A stretch of DNA of 64,000 nt from Leptodactylus fallax (GCA_947044405.1 CAMRHE010000207.1:1126001-1190000), one strand, 5' to 3'. Counted from the first letter of the stretch, positions 1-10,263 are shown. Numbers and translations: made by a program. Notes: generated from the letters alone by a model not told the origin.

Positions 1-328
1 GATACTCTGTTTCCATAACTCCTGACCTAGTGGTAGGGATAAGGAGTCACATATTTCCATCATGGCCGAGATAGCAATACCCCTTTAAGAGCTCATTCAC
101 AATTGCATATTATGGATCCATATTGTTGTTGTTGTTTTTTTCATCGAATCTAATTTACTAAACCCTAGAATGTTATCTTCAGTTCAGTGAGATTGTTACA
201 GGTGACCTGACATCTCTCCAGACATCTCTCCAGACATGTCTATTTTAAGAGATTATTGTATTCTACATTCAATAATTTGGGATCTGCATGTTGTGATACT
301 TTGTGTTGTGCTGTTCCTCTGCCATTCT
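1..328. other. unclassified non-coding sequence
   Basis: No convincing ORF, RNA gene or recognisable repeat. It is AT-rich with short simple stretches, such as the GTT repeats near 125-140 and a local duplication of CAGACATCTCTC around 215-235. Confidence 0.5.
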
Positions 329-471
329 TCCTAGAATATTTTTTATTAAATTGACAACTGGGTGTTACTAATTAGAGGTGTGTCCCTGTGCAGTACCAGT
401 ATGCGACTGTGCACCTCATTCACCAGTCAAATGGTAACACCCAGTTGTCATTTATTTAAACATTTCTAGGA
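329..471. repeat. short palindromic element (MITE-like)
   Basis: An imperfect inverted repeat with arms of about 40 bp. The left arm (329-368) runs from TCCTAGAA into GACAACTGGGTGTTAC. The right arm (about 432-471) is its reverse complement, running from GTAACACCCAGTTGTC to TTCTAGGA. About 60 bp of non-palindromic sequence separates them. It has no coding capacity. The structure fits a miniature inverted-repeat transposon. I could not resolve a TSD, so the superfamily is open. Confidence 0.6.
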
Positions 472-594
472 TGAGTAATTGAGGAAGCGTGAAGTGCAGT
501 GCGAATGGTTTCAAAAGTATTCCTTAGGAAATGGAAATATTTACTGATAAGCCGATACATTTGTTGTGCAAGCATTTTGCAATGCCAAGGGTAA

Positions 595-923
595 GGGTGG
601 GTTCACACTTGCGCCGGAGTCCGTCTGCTGCGAATCCGACTAAAATCTCGGGAAACTGTATAGGGACTAGATAGCGAAAGGTTAGTGACGCATTGCTTAA
701 AAACAAAGTCCTGCATGTCCCGATTTGTTTCCAGCGAAAAAAACTGGATTCGTGGCGCAGAGGGTGTAAGTGCACACCCGCGCATTGCTTTAAAAACCCA
801 TTCAAATGACTGGGTTTTTAAGCAATGCGTCACTAACCTTTCGCTATCCAGTCCCTATACAGTTTCCCGAGATTTTAGTCGGATTCGCGGTGGACAGACT
901 CCGGTGCAAGTGTGAACCCACCC
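595..923. mobile_element. TTA-type palindromic MITE
   Basis: Long terminal inverted repeats of roughly 110 bp. The left arm starts GGGTGGGTTCACACTTGCGC and the right arm ends with its near reverse complement, so almost the whole element is a hairpin around a loop near 700-810. It is flanked by TAA (592-594) and TTA (924-926). The small ORFs inside are mirror-image by-products of the palindrome. It shares GTTCACA-type termini with about 20 other copies in the window. By TSD it is PIF/Harbinger-like, which is an inference. Confidence 0.75.
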
Positions 924-926
924 TTA

Positions 927-1799
927 ACAATACAACTGGCCTCACACTTATATTGTGAATGCTAAAGTGGTTAGTTATTATAGAGAGTGTTTGCTGTGGG
1001 GTTTTATTTATGTGTGTGCTGCCATCTTGTGGTCAGTTTTAAGAACGATTCAATTTGAAATAATTCTGTAAAAGATATTAATGAATAAAATTGCTGAAAT
1101 ATTTATTTATTTTTACTTCTATTCTTTCCTCCTGAGGTGCCAAGCAATTTTCCCTGTGGCCAGGGCGTAGTGAAGCCCCAGTCCAGTACCAATTACAGAA
1201 GTATTTCAGTGTATTGTACAAGTGATAAAGTGATCGCATGTTCAAGTCTGCTAGAGGGAATAAAAAATAAAAATGTAAATAAAAAGCACAAATATGGTAA
1301 GATTAAAATTAACCTCTTTCCCATTGTACATCTAACAAAGCTATAAAAAATAAACATTATTGAAAATGTCTGAACTATAAACATTTTTCAAAATTTATCA
1401 AATGCCACTTCTTAAAAAGTCACAAAAATGTTCACAATTTCACTCCAGTAAGGAGTTGGGATAGAAAGTGGAGTAACGTCATAGGACATTAAACATTGTA
1501 CATTTGGTAAATTTAGTGCAAATTAAAGGTACTGCGGACTCCAGCAAGACTGACCTTACCTTCATACTCCATTCCCACTTAAGTTTATACTACCTATAAG
1601 TTAGCTTGCCTTGTACCACAAATTTGTTACAGAATTTTAGCACAAACTGTCTCTTTATAAGCCGTGCCCCCTATTGACAAACCACTCCCCTTTGTCAGAC
1701 ATGTTGTCTAAGTCTGGTTTCACGCTAACTATCCATTATGCAGACTGGGGAACAACAGACATTCTACATCCTAGTCCGACCTGTGTGACATGTCTTTTT
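927..1799. other. unclassified AT-rich non-coding sequence
   Basis: Only short ORFs with no recognisable family. The motif GCCATCTTGTGG lies at about 1021, a word common in vertebrate repeats and regulatory DNA. Nothing else was identified. Confidence 0.5.
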
Positions 1800-2290
1800 T
1801 TTTCAAAAATCAATAAATAATTGAAAAAAAAAATTACATGGGGCCCCTCCAATTTTCAGATCCAGCAGCCTGGCATTTCCAGTGTGGGAAGGGTCACGGT
1901 TTTTGGCCCTTCCCAGCCTCTTAATACCAGCCTGTGGGCATTTGAAGCCTATTGGAAGGTATTGGATAATACCCGGCTCTATCACTCACCCCTGATTGCG
2001 TTGGTTACCAGGGTAATAATTGGGGGCTAACCTCACCAGCTAACACTAGCAAAGCCCTTCCTAAGACAAGTCAATCAGCAGTCCTTACTAAGGTGGTAAT
2101 AAAGTATTTTAAAAAAAAAAATCACAAAGACATAAGAAATTTTTTTATTGAAATAAAAACTCCCCCAGACAGCCCTCTTTGACCATTTTATTAGAAAAAC
2201 AAATTATCAACGACAGAGTCCAACTAATACAACATAATCCAAGCAATCATTAAGACCTTCAAAGAACTTTGGTTTCTTTTCTGGCACAGG
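1800..2290. repeat. frog-type interspersed repeat with GGGAAGGG hairpin
   Basis: It resembles from memory an interspersed repeat common in fish and amphibians: a block with CATGGGG and CCAATTTTC, then a hairpin pairing GGGAAGGG (about 1886-1893) with CCCTTCCC (about 1908-1915), then GGGTAATAATTGGGG, and finally an A-rich segment with TTATTGAAATAAAAACTC (about 2145). It has no ORF of a transposase or reverse transcriptase. The class is uncertain and the boundaries approximate. Confidence 0.45.
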
Positions 2291-2350
2291 GGACCTGGAG
2301 ATGATACAGAATTCTGTCTCATCTAAAGGGTCTTTGGGCCAGTATTAGCT

Positions 2351-2391
2351 AGTGCAGGGACTCTCTAGAGCTACGTAAGAGTCCCTGCACT
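2351..2391. repeat. perfect 14-bp hairpin
   Basis: AGTGCAGGGACTCT at 2351-2364 pairs perfectly with AGAGTCCCTGCACT at 2378-2391 across a 13-base loop. A second, weaker inverted pair (GTTACTC / GAGAGTAAC) follows at about 2407-2433. This probably belongs to a decayed MITE and is not a terminator in this eukaryotic setting. Confidence 0.6.
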
Positions 2392-2584
2392 ATCTATGTG
2401 ACTGAAGTTACTCCTGTCAATGTGACAGAGAGTAACCTGATCACATTGTATAAAAAGGACTGGGTTGTGGGGAAAGAAGAAGTTGCACAGCTTTTCATAT
2501 GAAGTGCTGGGCAGCAATTGCATACATAGCAGGTGCTGCCTGGCAATTCATTTATATTGACAGGAAGGTCCTGCACTAAGGGGG

Positions 2585-2875
2585 AGGGGGTGGCGACCCA
2601 GTCGCAAAATGTTATTCCAGCCCCATTTCGGTAGCAATATATGTGTGTAAAACAGAGAATACATAGGTGGTGTCTGTTTGCTGTTTATTTTGTTTTTTTT
2701 CACAGCCCCATAGACATGAATGGCTGAAACAAGTAGAGAAAAGAGAAAAAAAATAATGAATGCCACACATTTTTTTTCTCAGTGCCTCTATGTCTGTGAA
2801 AAACAACAAATGTGTGAAAGGCCCCATTGCCTAAAATGGGTCCATGTGCTGCCCAATTTTTTCACGGATAGTACA
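2585..2875. repeat. probable MITE fragment
   Basis: The composition and phrases (CATAGACATGAATGGC, GTGTGAAAGG near both ends) look like the palindromic MITEs elsewhere in the window. Clear terminal repeats were not resolved. The apparent ORFs on the minus strand are low-complexity and have no recognisable domain. Confidence 0.3.
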
Positions 2876-3094
2876 CAGACAGAAAAATTGTTAGTGTGAA
2901 AGGACAGTAAAACACATAATAGCATAATAAATCTCCCCAGTATCTAATCTGCAGACAGCATGGTACGGAGCAGGAGGAGCTGAGTAGGCTGATATATGGT
3001 TTTATTAACCAAATATAACAACCAAAAGAATTAATGAATGAAGAATGAAACGGCTCCCTTAATAAGCATATACCCATTAATCATATACCCATCA

Positions 3095-3600
3095 CCCATA
3101 TGCATGTCCCAAGGAAGCCAAACGCGAAACACGCATTGAGGCTGTCCACAAGGGCAATTCCCCTGAGACATAGACCTTTTAAGTATGTACCCAATGCATA
3201 GTATTTTAGTATGACAGTAATTTTGTCTTAGCCATTAATAACTTAATGTAGCAGGAAAGCAGGATGCAACGGTACATGATTTGGCTAGAGATTCCGTGTA
3301 TATTCATTCATGGTGATTGTTGCCTATGAGTATAGTGTTATCTGAGTATTAGTGGTGTACAAGAGCTTGTTGGATCAGTACATACTATTCAATGTTGTGA
3401 ATTAAACTATGCGGGTCAGGTTTGTTATTTTAGGTTGGAAGAAAAATGTCATTGTGTGGTGTAACTTTGTCCTGTATGGGAATGCCTAGTGTTTAACTAT
3501 AGATCTGATTTTTTTGAGGTGTATCGATTGTTACAAAAATTTTATTGGTATAAAATATAATAAAGATATTTTTTAATTATATCTGAAACTAAGACTCTGT
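3095..3600 (+). repeat. interspersed repeat with AAACGCGAAACACGC motif
   Basis: It begins around a GGAAGCCAAACGCGAAACACGC motif, the decayed form of a GCGAAACGCG-type motif frequent in amphibian repeats. It ends in an AT-rich segment with AATAAAGATATTTTTT near 3560, which resembles a polyadenylated 3' end. A related motif in the opposite orientation is at 62083-62152. No reverse transcriptase or transposase is visible. The class is unresolved. Confidence 0.35.
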
Positions 3601-3825
3601 TGAGGTGTTTGTTTAGGTATATGATATACGATTTTGTGGGAAAAGATGCGGCAACTTCCTACTCAGTGATTGACATCCACATATGCATGCAGAGATACAG
3701 CACTGTGCAAAAGATTTAGGCAGACATATAAAAATGCTGTACAGCAAGAATGCTTTCAAAAATAGTAATGTTAACAGTTTATTTTTGTCAATTAACAAAA
3801 TGACGTGAACGAAAAGAAATCGAAA

Positions 3826-4083
3826 TTACATAAATATTTGGTGTGACCTTTGCCCTTTGCCTTCCACCAATTCTTCTCTGTACAATTGCAGAGAGTTTTG
3901 CAGGAACTCGGCAGGGAGGTTGTTCCCGCCATCTTGGAGAACTAAGCACAGATCTTCTGTGGATGTACGCTTGCTCCAATCCTTCTGTCTCTTCATGTAA
4001 TCCCAGACAGACTGGAGGATGCTGAGATCAGGGCTCTGTGGGGGCCGTATCATCACTTCCAGGACTCCTCCTCCAAAGGGCAA
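3826..4083 (-). pseudogene. Tc1-like transposase C-terminal fragment
   Basis: Eighty-five codons, read on the minus strand, contain PPQSPDL followed by VWDYMKRQK and a VLQDGGNNLPAEFLQ segment. In intact Tc1 transposases the PPQSPDLNxIExxWD block holds the last acidic catalytic residue (D34E). Here the expected Glu position reads Gln (SPDLSILQ), so the catalytic residue appears lost. The downstream region corresponds to the C-terminal helix of the family. The HTH domains and the first two Asp residues are absent. This is a non-functional remnant carried inside a non-autonomous element. Confidence 0.75.
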
Positions 4084-4163
4084 AGGTCACACCAAATATT
4101 GATGGGATTTACATATCTCTTTTCTTTGTTCACTTTATTTTGTTAATTGTCAAAAATAAACTA

Positions 4164-4216
4164 GGGGGGGGGGGGGGGGGGGCGGGCCGGGGGGGGGGGG
4201 GGGGGGGGGGGGGGGG

Positions 4217-4255
<39 letters not shown>

Positions 4256-4304
4256 CGCCGGGGGGGGGGGGGGGGGCCGGGGCGGGGGGGCGGGGGGGGG
4301 GGGG
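4164..4304. other. poly-G block, probable assembly artefact
   Basis: About 141 bases almost entirely G with scattered C. It interrupts the right arm of a Tc1 element exactly where the copy at 38294-38805 has normal sequence. Two similar homopolymer blocks occur at 36617-36737 and 39287-39438. Long proline or glycine ORFs across it are meaningless. Confidence 0.75.
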
Positions 4305-4339
4305 ACATTTCTTTTGCACAATACTGTAGCTGTCAATCA

Positions 4340-4765
4340 CTAACAACAGTCTACTGGACTCCTACGCATAGAAAGAGCAGGGATACAAATGATCAAAAAT
4401 ACAAGTTAGGCTGGGGTCCCATCTGCAATGTAGACTCTTTAAGACTCCTTTCAAATTGTGAAATTTGCCGCTGATTTTGGGACAACAAAGAGCAGCGTAC
4501 ACACATACAGTAAAATGCCAGACATCCTAATGGAAACTGGATGGAGATTTAGTCAGTGGGTTCCATCAGACCTAACACGTAACGTTATTTTAATTTCTGC
4601 TTCTACTGTATAACAGAGCAGAACAATAGAAAGAACTGATAGAGATGTGAACAAAGCCTTGTAAGAGACAGCCAATGTTGTCTTAAGCTTCATTTGTCTG
4701 TATAAACTGTTAATGTTGAATGTATTTCTGTGATTCTGTTCCTTTAAGACAGCAGCCATTGTAAT
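4340..4765. other. unclassified non-coding sequence
   Basis: Nothing recognisable. It contains CCTTTAAGACAGCAGCCATTG just before the LTR-like block that follows. Confidence 0.4.
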
Positions 4766-5615
4766 TGTGACATGATGCTGGAGTGAGACCCCCCCCTTTT
4801 ATGTCAGCCTGCCTGTTCTGCAGACAGAGTGTGAGCAGAGAAGCAGGAAGTGACGAGACAGAGAGCAGCAGCCATCTTGGCAAGTGTTGTATTGAACTGG
4901 TGTGGAGATTTTTCTGTACAGCTAAGCTGTATCTTGGTCCAGAGACAAACAGAGTGTAAAGAGACAACAGGACTAGTGAGTCCACGTGAAAGGAACTGTG
5001 CTCAGTGGCTGATCAGTGAGACTGACATTGTGACTGTGTATATGGATACCACAGATAGAGACTCGCAGTGCTGTTGATGTACTGGACAGCACCTGCTAAA
5101 CCCCGGCACATCCCAGCTCAGTGTATGGATTCGGCAGGACTGTCAGTGTGCTGAGTGGAATCTGCTGTTGGATTACATTGCATTCATTGGGTTTCCCTGT
5201 TAAAGAGGACTTCATTCTCCCAAGATCCTGATAACCGTGAGGAGAGGACGTCGCTATAAAAGAAAGGACGACTTTGGGCCCCACCGCGCTCACAGACTGT
5301 AAGCGGCCACCTGGACCACTGGGGAAAAGGGGGTGCACCCAAATGTGATGTCAGGGTCAGTTAGGGATAGTTTTGAGTATATTGTCATCAGTGTCCATAC
5401 GCAGAATTGGACAGAGTAAAAGTAGAAACCATTGCAGAATTTGCCTTGAAATTGTTCATGCTATATTGTATATTTTGCTTGTCTTTATCCCTGTCATTTT
5501 ACCTTCAAATAGCCTTTATTAACTTATAGTAAATATATATTCTTTTCTTGAACTACCGCGTGGCGTTCATTTCTGGTTGCGGAGACCAAACCACCTGCCT
5601 TGCTCTCGGTTCACA
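4766..5615 (+). mobile_element. possible solo LTR
   Basis: A block of about 850 bp starting TGTGACATGATG and ending TCGGTTCACA, so with TG...CA termini forming a short inverted repeat (TGTGA/TTCACA). A TATAAAA box lies at 5255-5261, about 30 bp upstream of a GC-richer stretch, as expected for an LTR promoter. The text is higher in GC and G/A-rich tracts than its surroundings. No matching TSD was found at these borders, and there is no gag or pol nearby. It could also be an unannotated host promoter or exon. Confidence 0.35.
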
Positions 5616-6734
5616 GCCTTATACTGAAATCTTTTCCCAGAGAACTGTATATCAATGTGCTCAGCTCCTCCTGCTCTATAACATGCTGCTGAAGATCAGA
5701 CACAATGTTCAATGTGGCCATGTCTTTGGGAGTGCAGCTTTTGCCTAAAACGCTGTCATTTGGTCAACAAGGGTTAAAACTGTTGTACGATAGCAAAACT
5801 TTTCCATTGACTTTTGTGGGCCATGGCATAGTGGATATCAATAGCAGAAATAGCTTAATTATGGGAATATTATGGTCCTGAGAAGTTTATGTTCTTATCC
5901 ATATAGAGAGGATGTGGCTTGTCCAGTGATAACCATGGAAGCTTCCATCTGATGTCATAGGACTACATCAGTCCTAGTGCCGCCATTGTGCTTTTTCTTA
6001 CAATAAAATTACATTCAATTGAACACATTAAGACCAGATGTATGTAATATTTTTTTTTATTGTTTATGCAACATTTTTAGAAGAACACAAAGTCAAGTAT
6101 TCCGCCAAGGAAATGTGATTACAAGTAAGCAGCAATAATTGGAGGCAGAAACATGAGAAACCACAAGGAGCTTGAACTTTCTGTTTCCAATTACTACTGC
6201 TTCCAATAGATGGCGCTGCTTGTTAATGCCGAAGTGAGATCGTACCGCGCGCAGACCAATGTCTATCAATAACCAGGGCAAACAATAAGGATGCAGATTT
6301 TATTTGGATATGTTACTAGCACAGTTTGCTTTCTTGTGAATCAGCGCTGTGGTTACAACTTGAGCTGTTGCATTATGCAGGAATCCTTTAACAAGTCGAA
6401 ATCAGTCTGTTTTACCTGTGAGCGATCAAAACATTCCAATAAAATGCTGCTCTCAGCAAATCCAAATTGCAAAAAAAGAAGTTGGACGCGCCAGGTTTTG
6501 CAGCTGTTGTATGTCTAAATGAAAAGCATGTTTTCTCCATTTAATAATGTGCTAGTAAGTTCTACGAAGGTAACAACATGTCAGCAGCTCGAAGATCTGA
6601 TCCAGGTCCAGACGGCACTGAAGGTTTTTATGTTTTACTGGCAGCAAAGCTTCCTAATGAAAAAACGTAAACAATTTAGAACAGAAATTTTCAAGATGTA
6701 AGGTTATTTTTCCTGGTGTATGGTTAAGACAGGA
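5616..6734. other. unclassified non-coding sequence with CTCF-like site
   Basis: No ORF with a recognisable domain. The one pattern of interest is CCAATAGATGGCGC at 6203-6216, which matches the vertebrate CTCF core at 13 of 14 positions by eye. The rest appears to be ordinary intergenic or intronic sequence, with AT-rich runs around 6040-6070. Confidence 0.45.
6203..6216 (+). promoter_or_regulatory. candidate CTCF core motif
   Basis: CCAATAGATGGCGC compared with the established core CCASYAGRKGGCRS differs at only one position (A for S). Chance matches at this quality occur in a 64-kb window, and similar words occur inside transposons, so occupancy is unproven. Confidence 0.25.
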
Positions 6735-6850
6735 CTGCTGATAGTATTGCTGTAACTTCGATAGCACCAACATATTCCACAGCGCTGTACAGAGATTGTC
6801 TCTCTTCACATCAGTCCCTGTATATGCAGATCCCAGGCCGAGCAATTGCC
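6735..6850 (-). repeat. SINE/L2 3'-tail fragment
   Basis: Contains ATAGCACCAACATATTCCA followed by CAGCGCTGTACAGAGATTG. This is the reverse complement of the LINE-derived 3' tail of the tRNA SINEs in this window; a matching tail is at 58317-58370. The tRNA-like head is not visible. Confidence 0.5.
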
Positions 6851-7555
6851 GAGGCTGCTAGTAGGGTGGCAATATGGCAAAACTTTAATCTCCTGGGATC
6901 CAATGCTAAATCTATACTGTGCTGTCTATAATACTGGTATCCTCTTATGTTGTAGAGAGTCCTTTGGGACCCCCTCGATCACCCCCTCAGATCACCCCCT
7001 CAGATCCCATTGACGATTGCTACCTCTGCACCCTCTATAGCTGCAACCCTGAATATGGCAGCTCCACCATGCTTGACACCGCACTCCATTGCAGCCAATG
7101 TGGCACTGTGTCTTCCAGGGTCAGTGTCTGGGTGGCAACTCGGAAGAAGTCATCTTCCAGTATTGAGGAACATGCAAAAACAGTCTGCTCTCCATTGAAA
7201 TACACTTTGATAAGGTAGATGGTTCACGAAAAAAGATGTCTCACTTCAGTGGCATGCAAGTAATAGATCACAGATGTTGAACTTAGGTCCAGTTTGTAAG
7301 ATCTCAGGCCACAGTGATGAACATCAAGCTTCTACTGTCGCAGGGGGAGGCTTGCCATCCGAGAACCTGTTCTCTTACTCTGGTTTTCTCAGGTGTGCTC
7401 AATTCTCAGAACCAAGATGGCATCTTTAGCTAAGAGGAGGCTACCCTTCTCAAGCTGTCCAAGCTAGTGACGTTCCGCGTTATCCCCCACTCCTACAAGC
7501 AGTCTTCCATACAAGCTGTCCTTAAAGCCGGCCCACTCCATCCAAGTACAGGAAC
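6851..7555. other. unclassified sequence with a 13-bp triplicate
   Basis: No gene recognised. A short tandem repeat, CCCCCTCGATCA / CCCCCTCAGATCA, is repeated three times at about 6968-7006. ORFs of 60-100 codons here have no recognisable motif. Confidence 0.4.
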
Positions 7556-7959
7556 TTAAAGAAGTTGTCCAGGAACTGGACAAACTACGGAGGTGCCTGG
7601 GGCCAGGTGTAACATAAAAAAAAAAAAATATATACTCACATACTCACCTGTTTTCAGCTCTCCATTGTCTGCTGCCACAGTCCGTTCGGTCACACACCAT
7701 ACCTCAGTCTCAGCGTTCGCATTAGAGGGCCTTGTGACGTCACTTACAGTCATCACCGATTCCTCTCCAGTGAACGCCGAGGACTAAGAAGTCATGTGGT
7801 TCTTAGGGCGTCCCACAACTGAGCAATGACTTGTGATCAAACAAATTGCGATGGTGACACCAAAGAGCCAGAGACAGGTGAGTATGTTTTTTTGTTTTTT
7901 TTTTTATCCCTGTCCTAGGCCCTTCCGGAGTTTGTCCAATTCCTGGACAACCCCTTTAA
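7556..7959. mobile_element. TTAA-type MITE (GTTGTCCAGG family)
   Basis: It starts at TTAA (7556-7559) followed by AGAAGTTGTCCAGGAACTGG and ends CCTGGACAACCCCT followed by TTAA (7956-7959), so the ends are inverted repeats inside a TTAA duplication. The interior holds a (A)n/TATATACTCAC segment and a T-tract near 7888-7902. It has no ORF. TTAA targeting is typical of piggyBac and Kolobok transposases. Related copies lie at 10786-11059, 32309-32980 and 41746-42077. Confidence 0.75.
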
Positions 7960-7984
7960 GTAGGGATCTATCCCCACCATAAGT

Positions 7985-8145
7985 ACTGTCTAAGTGCAAA
8001 ACTGTCTAAGTTGCCCATAGCAACCAACCACTGTGCAGTTTTCATTTTGAAGAGCAGAATACTAAATGAAAGCTGCGCTGTGATTGGTTGCTATGGGCAA
8101 CTAAGACGGTTTTGCTTTAAGACAGTTTTAATAAATCTGTCCACT
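7985..8145. repeat. palindromic repeat with GTTGCTATGGGCAAC
   Basis: GTTGCCCATAGCAACCAA (8010-8027) pairs perfectly over 18 bp with TTGGTTGCTATGGGCAAC (8084-8101). Flanking AAAACTGTCTAAG and CTAAGACGGTTTT extend the arms. It is a MITE seen widely in frogs. The core also resembles the X-box bound by RFX proteins, probably by coincidence. Confidence 0.65.
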
Positions 8146-8444
8146 TGAGTCTCACGATGGGAAAGCAACAAACAACTTCTACCATGGTGCAACTCTTAAG
8201 CGCAACTTTGTTCCCCTTTCTGGCACTGACCAAGCAATGTCCTTCACCAGTGAAAGTGACATGAGCATATGACACGGTATACTACTACATAATGCAAGTA
8301 CATCATAACATACAATACAGCGGAAGTCATTCGCAACACGTGATGTAACAGTAAACCTTTTGTGCACCTATTTGCAGGGCTCCCACTATAGCTGCATGTG
8401 CAAATGGGAAAGGGGTTTTAGCCTGCAGTAAGTCAAAAGCTTAA

Positions 8445-8632
8445 GGTGTGTGTCTGCACCTTAGACCTGTCCCCAATGGGGCTCACTATTGAATCTCCCA
8501 AAGGAAACCAATGAACATCTCAGTATATTTTAGGAGTGTGGGAGGAAACCTTCACAATCTCTATGCAACTTCAAACCCAAGACCTCTGTTCTGCAAGATA
8601 GCAGTGCCAACCACTCAGCCACTCCGGTGCCC
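8445..8632 (-). mobile_element. tRNA-derived SINE (minus strand)
   Basis: Read on the minus strand it begins near 8632 with a tRNA-like head: CCGGAGTGGCTGAGTGGTTG (A-box region), then GGTCTTGGGTTTGAAG (B-box region). GGTTTCCTCCCACACTCC and a LINE-like tail with GTGAGCCCCATTGGGGACAG follow. These are the parts of a V-SINE-type element widespread in fish and amphibians. Other copies are at 17390-17575, 36789-36990 and 38822-38995. It would be transcribed by RNA polymerase III if active, but both boxes are degenerate. Confidence 0.75.
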
Positions 8633-8907
8633 GGTATGAGCACATATTAATTATTCTCGATCTCTTTAGGGCAAGGAGTTGCCAGCCTTGGAGAGAGCAG
8701 CATGCTCACTATACATTGCATAATGTGCACTAAGCAAAGCTAATAAAATATTGTATTAGCTTTGTATGAGGTTTGTTTAAAAACACATGGCTGCCTTTTT
8801 TTGATGGCAAAGTTTTCATGCAGAATTTGCTTCAAATCTGCACTTCACTGTATTCAATTACAGTCTGTGGTGTCATTCAAGTGGCCACAGGTTTTTCTGT
8901 TGCAGAT

Positions 8908-9609
8908 TTAAAAGGAGTCAGTCACCAATACCCAGTGTATCAACCCAGCCCACAGATAGATAGGTTAGGCTCACCAGTACCCAGTGTATCAACCCAGCCC
9001 CACAGATAGATAGGTTAGGCTCACCAGTACCCAGTGTATCAACCCAGCCCCACAGATAGATAGGTTAGGCTCACCAGTACCCAGTGTATCAACCCAGCCC
9101 CACAGATAGATAGGTTAGGGTCACCAATACCCAGTGTATCAACCCAGCCCCACAGATAGATAGGTTAGGGTCACCAATACCCAGTGTATCAACCCAGCCC
9201 CACAGATAGATAAGTTAGGGTCACCAGTGCCCAGTGCATCAACCCATCCCACAGATAGATAGGTTAGGGTCACCAGTAACCAGTGTATCAACCCAGCCCA
9301 CAGATAGATAGGTTAGGCTCACCTGAATATTGTTTTCCCCTTGTGAATCGCTGCCTCTGTTGCAGAGATATCGCTGTTTTTGTCAATATGAGAATGAGCA
9401 ATTTGGAGCAACAAGGGCGTTGCTGTTGTTCCAAAGAGGTAATCGGCAATGCCCTCATTGCTACAAAGACCGAATTTGGATACTGACAAAAATGGCAATA
9501 TCTTGGCACCGATTCACAAGGGGAAAACAACATTTAATTCAGGTGACCCTAACCTATTTATCTATTGGGGTTGGGTTCATATGCTGAATTCTAGTGACAG
9601 ACTCCTTAA
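8908..9609. mobile_element. TTAA-type element carrying a minisatellite and a palindrome
   Basis: TTAA at 8908-8911 is followed by AAGGAGTCAGTCACC. The right end is GTGACAGACTCC followed by TTAA (9606-9609), so it has about 15-bp TIRs within a TTAA duplication. Inside are a 50-bp minisatellite (8921-9323) and a large palindrome (about 9331-9531), where TGTTTTCCCCTTGTGAATCG is matched by CGATTCACAAGGGGAAAACA. It has no transposase, so it is non-autonomous. Confidence 0.75.
8921..9323. repeat. 50-bp minisatellite, about 8 copies
   Basis: The unit runs from GTCACCARTACCCAGTGTAT through CAACCCAGCCCCACAGATAG to ATAGGTTAGG. It is 49-50 bp and repeated eight times with few differences. The first unit grows directly out of the left TIR sequence (GTCAGTCACC), so the array may have formed by expansion of subterminal transposon sequence. 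There are no unique spacers, so it is not a CRISPR array. Confidence 0.85.
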
Positions 9610-9614
9610 AGTTT

Positions 9615-9898
9615 GGGCCTATGGCGACTTTAGCTGCGACTACAATCACGCAACCAAAGATCACCATGTTGCCATGCGACTTCTTCACTCACTCACTGTC
9701 ATTGTGACACAAGGCTGCAGTGACTGATGAAAAAAAATGAAAGCAATGTTTGACTTTTTGTGACTAGCAGTCATGGTCGCGGCACTCTAGGGGTCGCAAT
9801 GCAACTCCATTTACTAACATGTGTAAATGAGTCACAGTGCGACACAGCAACCTTTGGTCGCGTAACAGAAGCCATGGCCAAAGTCACCGTTTAGCCCT
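9615..9898. repeat. palindromic MITE
   Basis: The outer ends GGGCCTATGGCGACTTTAG and AAAGTCACCGTTTAGCCC are imperfect inverted repeats. Inner phrases such as GTTGCCATGCGAC and TCGCAATGCAAC are also complementary. It has no ORF. It abuts the TTAA element on its left. Confidence 0.5.
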
Positions 9899-10036
9899 TG
9901 CCTTTAAATTCTTGCAGCAGATTCTGCAGTATGTGCTTACACGCAGGTTAGTCCATGTTGAATGAAGCTAAATCTATATGTTGATCTCTGTTAATCCATA
10001 GAGCATGAATCACACAATCTATGAAATGACTCTGAC

Positions 10037-10263
10037 ACTAGGTTCACATTAGCGTTCATGTTTCCGTTCTTCAGATCCACCTGGGGACCCAAAAAACGGA
10101 AACCCTATCTGCTTAAAAAGCGGTTACCCACAGACACCACAGACTATAATGAGGTCTGCCTGGTTTCCACCCGAAATCGGCAGGATTTTTCTCTCTGCAT
10201 ATTTTAAGCCAAATGGGAGACGGAAACCCCGAATGGTCCCCGAACACTAGTGTGACTGCAGCC
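10037..10263. mobile_element. TTA-type palindromic MITE
   Basis: The left end is CACTAGGTTCACATTAGCG and the right end ACTAGTGTGACTGCAGCC, followed by TAA. It has the family hallmark, an internal GTTTCCGTTCTTCAG... and ...GACGGAAACC inverted pair, plus the TTTTTCTCTCTGCAT segment. It belongs to the family seen at 16093, 30050, 32388 and 51334. Confidence 0.7.

Larger units (their letters stand above)
3698..4326 (-). mobile_element. Tc1/mariner element with long TIRs, degenerate
   Basis: The ends are CAGCACTGTGCAAAAG on the left and ...TTGCACAATACTG on the right. Both are flanked by TA (3696-3697 and 4327-4328), the Tc1/mariner target. The arms are long: the segments around 3770-3865 and 4070-4160 are near reverse complements, sharing AATATTTGGTGTGACC and CCTTTGCCCTTTG. 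The interior holds a piece of Tc1 transposase on the minus strand. The right arm is broken by a block of G residues at 4164-4304, where the sister copy at 38294-38805 has ordinary arm sequence. Confidence 0.8.

Noticed and set aside
2351..2391. Strong hairpin considered as a transcription terminator
   Set aside because: There is no gene before it and no U-tract. In a vertebrate genome this is more likely a MITE remnant.
4038..4343. Gly-rich ORF of 101 codons (and Pro-rich antisense ORFs)
   Set aside because: It crosses the poly-G block and the antisense of a transposase fragment.
8010..8101. GTTGCTATGGGCAAC as an RFX X-box regulatory site
   Set aside because: The word is part of the arms of an abundant palindromic repeat. 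Its resemblance to the X-box is better explained by the hairpin.
8921..9323. Regularly repeated 50-bp units, considered as a CRISPR array
   Set aside because: The units are contiguous with no unique spacers, and the DNA is vertebrate. It is a minisatellite.
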